From Hyphomicrobium sp. (GTDB lineage: Bacteria; Pseudomonadota; Alphaproteobacteria; Rhizobiales; Hyphomicrobiaceae), in NCBI GenBank assembly GCA_025458125.1, contig JALOTA010000018.1, positions 1 through 62,916 of the forward strand: 62,916 bases of DNA, read 5' to 3'. The notes beneath the pieces are model-generated. The model was not told the origin of the DNA, searched no databases, and worked only from the letters and a program-made list of their open reading frames with translations. A program made the translations under genes and the position numbers. Shown here in pieces: positions 58,513 to 62,916 of the stretch; the first letter of the stretch is position 1; each line of letters starts with the position of its first letter.

Positions 58513-60138
58513 TTGGCAACGTACTTCAGAATGCGGCGCCGCTCGTGGCTGGCGGTAAGCCTGTGCATGTTGATTGCGTGGAGCACGTTGCCGTCTTTCG
58601 CCCAGAGCGCCGACGAAGCCGCCCTCAAGGCCCGGCTCGATAAACTCGCCCAGCCAGACGGCCGTAAGATCGGCTCAGTGGATATTGCCGGATCGGAGTT
58701 TCTTCCAAAACTCTACGCCGCGCTCAATTACCGTCCGGTATGGACGCCTGCCAATGTCGAGGCACTTTCAAATGCCATTGCGCGCAGTTGGGAAGATGGG
58801 CTGGCGCCGGCGGACTTCCATGCCGATTTCGTGAAGTCGGCTCGGGCCGGCAAAGCCACCGTCAACGCAGCGGATCGGGAAGTGATCCTGAGCGATGCGT
58901 TCGTGCGGCTGCTCTATCAACTCTACTTCGGCAAGGTGGCACCGAACGGGCTCGACCCAAACTGGAACTTCACGCGTCCCGTTCTGACGGAAGATCCGGT
59001 CGTGCCGATCGCGGCTGCCCTGCAATCGGGTAACATCGCCGGTCTGATCGACACGGTGACCTTGAAGCAACCGCTGTACGTCGAATTGAAAGCACTGCTT
59101 CAACAATACACCGACTATGAAGCGAGAGGCGGCTGGCCGGCGGTTCCGGATGGTCCGGCGCTCAAGCCCGGCCAGAGCGATCCGCGGATCGCGGTACTAC
59201 GAGAACGGCTGGCGGTGACCGGCGAATGGCAGAAGCCGGCTGAGACCGGCACCCCGGATGTCTATGATCCCGCTCTCGTCGCAGCGGTCAAAAGCTTCCA
59301 AGCGATGCAAGGCCTGGAACCCGACGGTGTTCTGGGGCCTGGAACTCTTGCCGTCCTCAACGTTCCGGCTTCTGCGCGTATTTCTCAGATCCGCGCCAAT
59401 CTCGAACGGGGACGTTGGCTATTGCGGACGATGGGCCCGGAAGCGGTCATCGTGAACGTGGCGGGTTTCTACCTGCATGTGTTTCTCAAGGGCGAGAAGG
59501 TCTGGACGACCCGTGTCATCGTCGGTCAGTCGTACACGAAGACACCTATCTTCACCGAACCCATGAGAACGGTCGTCATCAACCCGGACTGGACGGTTCC
59601 CCAGAGCATCACGCGCAATGAAGTCTTCCCGAAAGCTCTGGCAAATCCAGGTTATCTAGCGGCAGGGAATTATGAAGTCATCGACAGCTCGGGCAGGCCC
59701 GTGAGCGTGGACCTCGCCCAATATACGGCGGCGACATTTCCCTATCGCTTCCGGCAGAAGCCGGGCGAGAAGAACGCGCTCGGACTTGTGAAGTTCCTAT
59801 TTCCCAACAGGTACTCGGTCTATCTGCACGACACGCCGAGCCGGCAGCTGTTCGCAAAATCGGGGCGAACATTCAGCCACGGCTGCATTCGTGTTGAGGA
59901 CCCACTGAAGCTGGCGTCCATCATCCTCGGCGACCGGCTCGGCTGGCCGCGCTCGAAAATCGACAGCATCGCCGCGGCAGGAAAGATGCAGTCGATTGCA
60001 CTGCCCCAGCCGTTGCCTGTTCTCGTCCTCTACTGGACAGTCGATCCTGCCCCGGAGAACGGAACCGCTTTCTATAATGACATCTACGGACGCGACGCCC
60101 GGCTGATCAAGGCTCTCGACGCTCCGTTCAGGCCTTGA
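58513..60138 (+). CDS. YcbB-like L,D-transpeptidase with peptidoglycan-binding domain
   Basis: 541 residues, exported (signal SWLAVSLCMLIAWSTLPSFA). A scaffold domain is followed by a peptidoglycan-binding helix bundle (YDPALVAAVKSFQAMQGLEPD then GVLGPGTLAVLNV) and a YkuD catalytic domain with the site RTFSHGCIRVEDPLKLA. This is the large type of L,D-transpeptidase. The TTG at 58513 is preceded by GGGGGA eight bases upstream; an in-frame ATG at 58531 is the alternative. It is the third L,D-transpeptidase of the window. Confidence 0.9.
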   Translation: MATYFRMRRRSWLAVSLCMLIAWSTLPSFAQSADEAALKARLDKLAQPDGRKIGSVDIAGSEFLPKLYAALNYRPVWTPANVEALSNAIARSWEDGLAPADFHADFVKSARAGKATVNAADREVILSDAFVRLLYQLYFGKVAPNGLDPNWNFTRPVLTEDPVVPIAAALQSGNIAGLIDTVTLKQPLYVELKALLQQYTDYEARGGWPAVPDGPALKPGQSDPRIAVLRERLAVTGEWQKPAETGTPDVYDPALVAAVKSFQAMQGLEPDGVLGPGTLAVLNVPASARISQIRANLERGRWLLRTMGPEAVIVNVAGFYLHVFLKGEKVWTTRVIVGQSYTKTPIFTEPMRTVVINPDWTVPQSITRNEVFPKALANPGYLAAGNYEVIDSSGRPVSVDLAQYTAATFPYRFRQKPGEKNALGLVKFLFPNRYSVYLHDTPSRQLFAKSGRTFSHGCIRVEDPLKLASIILGDRLGWPRSKIDSIAAAGKMQSIALPQPLPVLVLYWTVDPAPENGTAFYNDIYGRDARLIKALDAPFRP

Positions 60139-60171
60139 TCAACGCCGGGTGTCTGCATTTGGATCGCGTGA

Positions 60172-60771
60172 TCACTTGTAGAAAAGCGGGCCGCTTTTCA
60201 TGAGAGTGGCCATTCCGAGCATCGACGAGAGCGGCGTCGGGTTGTCGGAGAGAAGCGCCATTCCAACCTTCGTCGAGAACGGCGCGGGATCGTCGGTCAG
60301 CGCTGGATTGCCGAACATGTATTCGCACCGGGTCAGGCTCGGAACACCGGTCACCGTCTCAAAGGGGTATTCGTTCTTGCTCAGGAGCGGCATCCGGAGT
60401 GCGCTCGAGAGCGGGGACGTCTCATCCCACAGGTGAATGGGATCAGCCGGCTCGGCGATGCCGGAGTCGACAGGGCCATGGCGGTCCAGCGCGGCCCTGG
60501 CCATACCGCCGCCGGAGAACGGCGCGTGGACGGTGACGAGGCTCACCCCGTCCTTGACGACTTTCTCGGCGTAGACCACTGCGTGATCACCGAGGATGTA
60601 GGCCTTCTTCATCGCGTCGTGCAGCTTCTGCGATGCAGGAGCATGCGACTCGCCCTCGGCCAGAGCCGGTGGCGTGAAGATGTGGATGTCCTGGTAGCCC
60701 CGGCGCTTGAGTTCATCCCACGCCTTGCGAGCTTTTTCTTCCGTTGAGTAGAGGCGGCTGATTGTCTGCAT
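60172..60771 (-). CDS. YflT-like stress protein fused to a degenerate repeat region
   Basis: 199 residues. The first 100 (SRLYSTEEKARKAWDELKRR and GDHAVVYAEKVVKDGVSLVT) look like the DUF1269/YflT general-stress fold. The rest is a set of about four to five degenerate 15-18-residue units of the pattern P-(L/F)-S-(S/T)-x-(L/V)-(G/R)-M-x-x-L (PLSSALRMPLLSKNEY, PFSTKVGMALLSDNPT, PLSSMLGMATLMKSGP). The repeat-bearing half resembles no family I can name. It reads in the same direction as pucC and starts 24-45 bases after it, so it may belong to the light-harvesting operon. ATG 60771; 60792 is an alternative start. Confidence 0.6.
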   Translation of the reverse strand: MQTISRLYSTEEKARKAWDELKRRGYQDIHIFTPPALAEGESHAPASQKLHDAMKKAYILGDHAVVYAEKVVKDGVSLVTVHAPFSGGGMARAALDRHGPVDSGIAEPADPIHLWDETSPLSSALRMPLLSKNEYPFETVTGVPSLTRCEYMFGNPALTDDPAPFSTKVGMALLSDNPTPLSSMLGMATLMKSGPLFYK

Positions 60772-60815
60772 TTTTTCGTCACCCGAAGACAAGGACTAGG
60801 ACCAGCCGGTCGAGG

Positions 60816-62213
60816 CTAACTTGCAAGACCGGCCTCGTGTTTGCGCAAGTGGTTGCCGCGTACCATCGGGTAGATCGCCGCGAAAGTCACGGCAAGTAGC
60901 ACGATCTCGATGGCATAGACGGCGTGGTAGCCCCCGGCCGTACCGAGACCGGGAACCAGTGCCTTTCCAACATCACGTATAATAGCGCCGAGCGCCACTG
61001 CCAGCCCCGCAGCCGTAGCCTGGACTGCACCCCATGCGCCGAGGGCGAGGCCAACCTGCTTCTTCGGGGCGTAGTTCATCGTCGCAGTCAAGGTTCCGTG
61101 GCCAAACAGTCCGCCACCGACGCCGATCAAAAGGACGCCGGCCGCGAACAAGGGAGTCAGTTGCAGATGCCCGGAAAGGATCACGAGTGTAAACGCCAGA
61201 ATTCCGGCCAGTACGCCATAGGCGGCCATGCGGCCGGGATCGGCGCCGCGGCTGAGCACATAGGATGCAACCGCGAACCCGAACAGCCCGCCGCCGGCGA
61301 GCGTGGCGGACAGCCGTGTGGTTTCGCCGACCGTCATGCCTAGAACCTGCCCGCCATAAGGCTCGAGCAGCACGTCCTGCATGCTGAACGCCATCGTGCC
61401 GAGGCCGACGATGATGAGCCGCCGCATGGCCAGATCCTGGCCGGCGAACATTGCCCACGCCTCGCGGAATCCCGGTTCAGGCGGCGCGTTTTCCAGGCCG
61501 CGCTGGCGAGCTTCCTGCTTCCAGAGAGCAATGCCGTTGAGGGCGATCGTCACGACGGCGGAGCCCTGGATGACCTGGACGAGGCGGCCGGGACTGAAGT
61601 CGCGCAGCAGCCAGCCGAACACCAGCGCGCTGACCATCGATCCGACGAGCAGCATGACGTACATGAGCCCGACCACATTCGGGCGGTCTTCCGGCTTGGT
61701 GAGATCGGTGGCCAGCGCCAGACCCACGGTCTGCGTCATATGCAGGCCCGCACCGACGAGAAAAAACGCGAGCGCGGCGGCTGCCTGCCCAATCCAGACA
61801 GGCGCCTCGGCGGCGTGACCCTGGCCGGCCAGTACGAGCAGCGCGAACGGCATGATCGCCAGACCGCCGAACTGCAGCATGGTGCCGCGAAAGATATAGG
61901 GCACCCGCTTCCACCCCAGCACGCACTTGTAGGTGTCGGACTGGTAGCCGATGAGCGCGCGGAAGGGCGCAAACAGGACGGGAATCGTGATCATCACACC
62001 GACGATCGAGGCGGGAACGCCGAGTTCGACGATCATGACGCGATTGAGCGTGCCGACGAGCAGCACGAGCGACATGCCGACCGACACCTGGATCAGCGAC
62101 AACCGCAAAAGGCGCGACAGGGGTACATCTTCGCTCGCGACATCGGCGAAGGGGAGGAACCGGGTCCCAAGCTCGACCCAAGACTTCATGAGTTTCTGGC
62201 TGACGCGATTCAT
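60816..62213 (-). CDS. pucC: PucC, light-harvesting complex assembly protein (MFS)
   Basis: 465 residues with about twelve membrane helices, member of the BCD/PucC major facilitator family needed for LH2 assembly. N-terminal block LPFADVASEDVPLSRLLRLS is the conserved start, followed by ALIGYQSDTYKCVLGWKRVP and FRGTMLQFGGLAIMPFALL. The C-terminus keeps the GGLFGHGTLTATMNYAP motif. It lies downstream of pucA on the same strand (156-base gap with a hairpin), the classical puc order. ATG 62213. Confidence 0.95.
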   Translation of the reverse strand: MNRVSQKLMKSWVELGTRFLPFADVASEDVPLSRLLRLSLIQVSVGMSLVLLVGTLNRVMIVELGVPASIVGVMITIPVLFAPFRALIGYQSDTYKCVLGWKRVPYIFRGTMLQFGGLAIMPFALLVLAGQGHAAEAPVWIGQAAAALAFFLVGAGLHMTQTVGLALATDLTKPEDRPNVVGLMYVMLLVGSMVSALVFGWLLRDFSPGRLVQVIQGSAVVTIALNGIALWKQEARQRGLENAPPEPGFREAWAMFAGQDLAMRRLIIVGLGTMAFSMQDVLLEPYGGQVLGMTVGETTRLSATLAGGGLFGFAVASYVLSRGADPGRMAAYGVLAGILAFTLVILSGHLQLTPLFAAGVLLIGVGGGLFGHGTLTATMNYAPKKQVGLALGAWGAVQATAAGLAVALGAIIRDVGKALVPGLGTAGGYHAVYAIEIVLLAVTFAAIYPMVRGNHLRKHEAGLAS

Positions 62214-62214
62214 G

Positions 62215-62256
62215 GCGCGATTATCCGGTGCGCGATTATCCAGCGCGCGAATATCC
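62215..62256. repeat. Three 15-bp direct repeats at the pucC start
   Basis: GCGCGATTATCC occurs at 62215-62226 and 62230-62241, and GCGCGAATATCC at 62245-62256. The period is exactly 15. Read on the minus strand they precede the pucC ATG and are in frame with it, encoding (L/P)-D-(N/I)-R-A units if translated. They may be a regulatory array or the remnant of a longer N-terminus. Confidence 0.65.
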
Positions 62257-62309
62257 AGAATGACGGCTGCGTCGCCGCCGAAGTGGCACTTCCTCTCCAG
62301 TCACGGCGC

Positions 62310-62345
62310 ACCTGAGGTCCGGCTTCGAGCCCCCGAACCTCAGGT
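62310..62345 (-). other. Stem-loop between pucA and pucC
   Basis: A 13-bp stem with one mismatch (62310-62322 with 62333-62345) and a ten-base loop lies between the two genes. In puc operons a stem-loop after pucA stabilises the short pucBA message and lowers pucC expression. There is no U-tract, so a processing/stability role is more likely than complete termination. Confidence 0.65.
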
Positions 62346-62369
62346 TCGTACCATGGCTGCCGTGTTCGA

Positions 62370-62696
62370 CTAGTCGGTTTTATGCTCGGCCAAGGCAAGA
62401 TCGCCGGGAAGGCGGTCCACCTTGATGACGAATGACGAGCTGTCACCGGCTGCCGGAGTCACGTTGATGGCGAAGGCGGCCTTGCCGTCCTCGGTCTTCA
62501 ACACGACCGGAGCAGTGGAGTTCTTCAACTGAAGCTCAGCCGTCGAAGCCTTGCTGCCGCTCCAGTAGTTGGCAAACCACGTCGTGTTGTTCAGAACCGC
62601 CGTGTGTACGGCGAGTGCCGTCAAGGCGACGCTGCCCAGAAACAATGGCAGTCCAACGGTGGGCTTGACCACACACCAAATTCTACCTTGGTTCAT
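62370..62696 (-). CDS. pucA: LH2 alpha polypeptide with long C-terminal extension
   Basis: 108 residues. The first 47 are a typical peripheral antenna alpha chain: [20 protein letters not shown], a membrane helix with the bacteriochlorophyll ligand His31, and TTWFANYW. Tyr44-Trp45 is the pair that hydrogen-bonds B850 pigments, so a B800-850 type is predicted rather than B800-820. The usual length is about 50-60 residues; here about 60 further residues ([15 protein letters not shown] and [14 protein letters not shown]) form a polar, beta-rich tail. GGAGGG six bases ahead of the ATG confirms the start. It follows pucB directly. Confidence 0.93.
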   Translation of the reverse strand: MNQGRIWCVVKPTVGLPLFLGSVALTALAVHTAVLNNTTWFANYWSGSKASTAELQLKNSTAPVVLKTEDGKAAFAINVTPAAGDSSSFVIKVDRLPGDLALAEHKTD

Positions 62697-62708
62697 GTCC
62701 AGCCCTCC

Positions 62709-62870
62709 TCAATGCAGCCAAGGCGAATAAAGATACGCCAGGAAGTGCGCGACGAGAGCGATGGCACCGAATACACGCGTTCCGTCGATCACGTGTTTAT
62801 GCAGTGCTTCGGACTCTCTGATGGTCAAGCCGGTGGGCCAGACCCTGTTTGGATCGTCCAAGCTATCCAT
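62709..62870 (-). CDS. pucB: LH2 beta polypeptide
   Basis: 53 residues, too short for most open-frame lists: [20 protein letters not shown], then [20 protein letters not shown] and [13 protein letters not shown]. His42 in [12 protein letters not shown] is the B850 ligand; the [10 protein letters not shown] segment is the conserved surface helix start. GGGAG lies nine bases before the ATG and the stop is 12 bases before pucA. The promoter lies beyond the right edge of the window. Confidence 0.94.
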   Translation of the reverse strand: MDSLDDPNRVWPTGLTIRESEALHKHVIDGTRVFGAIALVAHFLAYLYSPWLH

Positions 62871-62916
62871 AGCTGAATTCTCCCACTCAACCGCGACGAA
62901 CCATTTCGTTGCGGAA

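Overview
The window reads as a chromosomal segment of a GC-rich purple non-sulfur alphaproteobacterium of the Rhizobiales. Three things support this: a peripheral light-harvesting (LH2) pucB-pucA-pucC locus at the right end, alphaproteobacterial regulatory words (a GTTC-N7-GTTC LexA box, a TTAA-N7-TTAAC CtrA box, an EcfG-like GGAAT-N16-CGTT promoter, Zur palindromes), and Rhizobiales-type gene families throughout. A Rhodomicrobium-like organism would fit, but the genus is inferred and not shown.

Layout. The first 16 bases are the 5' end of a 16S rRNA gene on the minus strand, followed by its leader (boxA) and promoter. Next come an M23 endopeptidase, a three-domain LplT-PlsC-AMP ligase phospholipid recycling protein behind a striking double operator, a DUF2490 barrel protein, clpB, a MOSC protein, an amidase and serine-glyoxylate aminotransferase. 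From 14 to 20 kb are small exported proteins and a metal block: a NicO-type exporter with a DUF1007 protein, divergent from znuA across a Zur-like box. The rest of the zinc regulon (zur-znuC-znuB) lies at 35.7-38.0 kb behind a second Zur box. From 20.3 to 26.3 kb is an SOS mutasome, LexA box-imuA-imuB-dnaE2, with dnaE2 broken. From 27 to 34 kb are a gamma-glutamyltransferase with an FAD oxidase, a broken ubiE, an L,D-transpeptidase, hisA and a stand-alone Cas2/SinR-like protein; ispG follows at 34.3-35.6 kb.

From 38 to 54 kb the content is less familiar: an 1103-residue membrane/coiled-coil protein with a tandem C-terminal domain duplication, a TadG-like VWA protein, a class A penicillin-binding protein, an ECF sigma/anti-sigma pair that looks fused, and a two-gene module of an 1127-residue double-ATPase (AAA/STAND-like plus HerA/FtsK-like) and a 383-residue partner. 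I consider this module the best candidate for an undescribed DNA-handling or defence system. From 54 to 60 kb are envelope proteins (CAP lipoprotein, D,D-carboxypeptidase, YcbB-like L,D-transpeptidase) and a B12-type radical SAM enzyme. The end holds a repeat-bearing stress-type protein, pucC, a hairpin, pucA with an unusually long tail, and pucB.

Two genes (dnaE2, ubiE) lack an internal block and change frame at the gap, and a third locus (sigma/anti-sigma) looks joined in the same way. Either the assembly has dropped short GC-rich segments or these are real lesions. This should be settled before function is argued from them. No CRISPR array, insertion sequence, prophage or tRNA was recognised.
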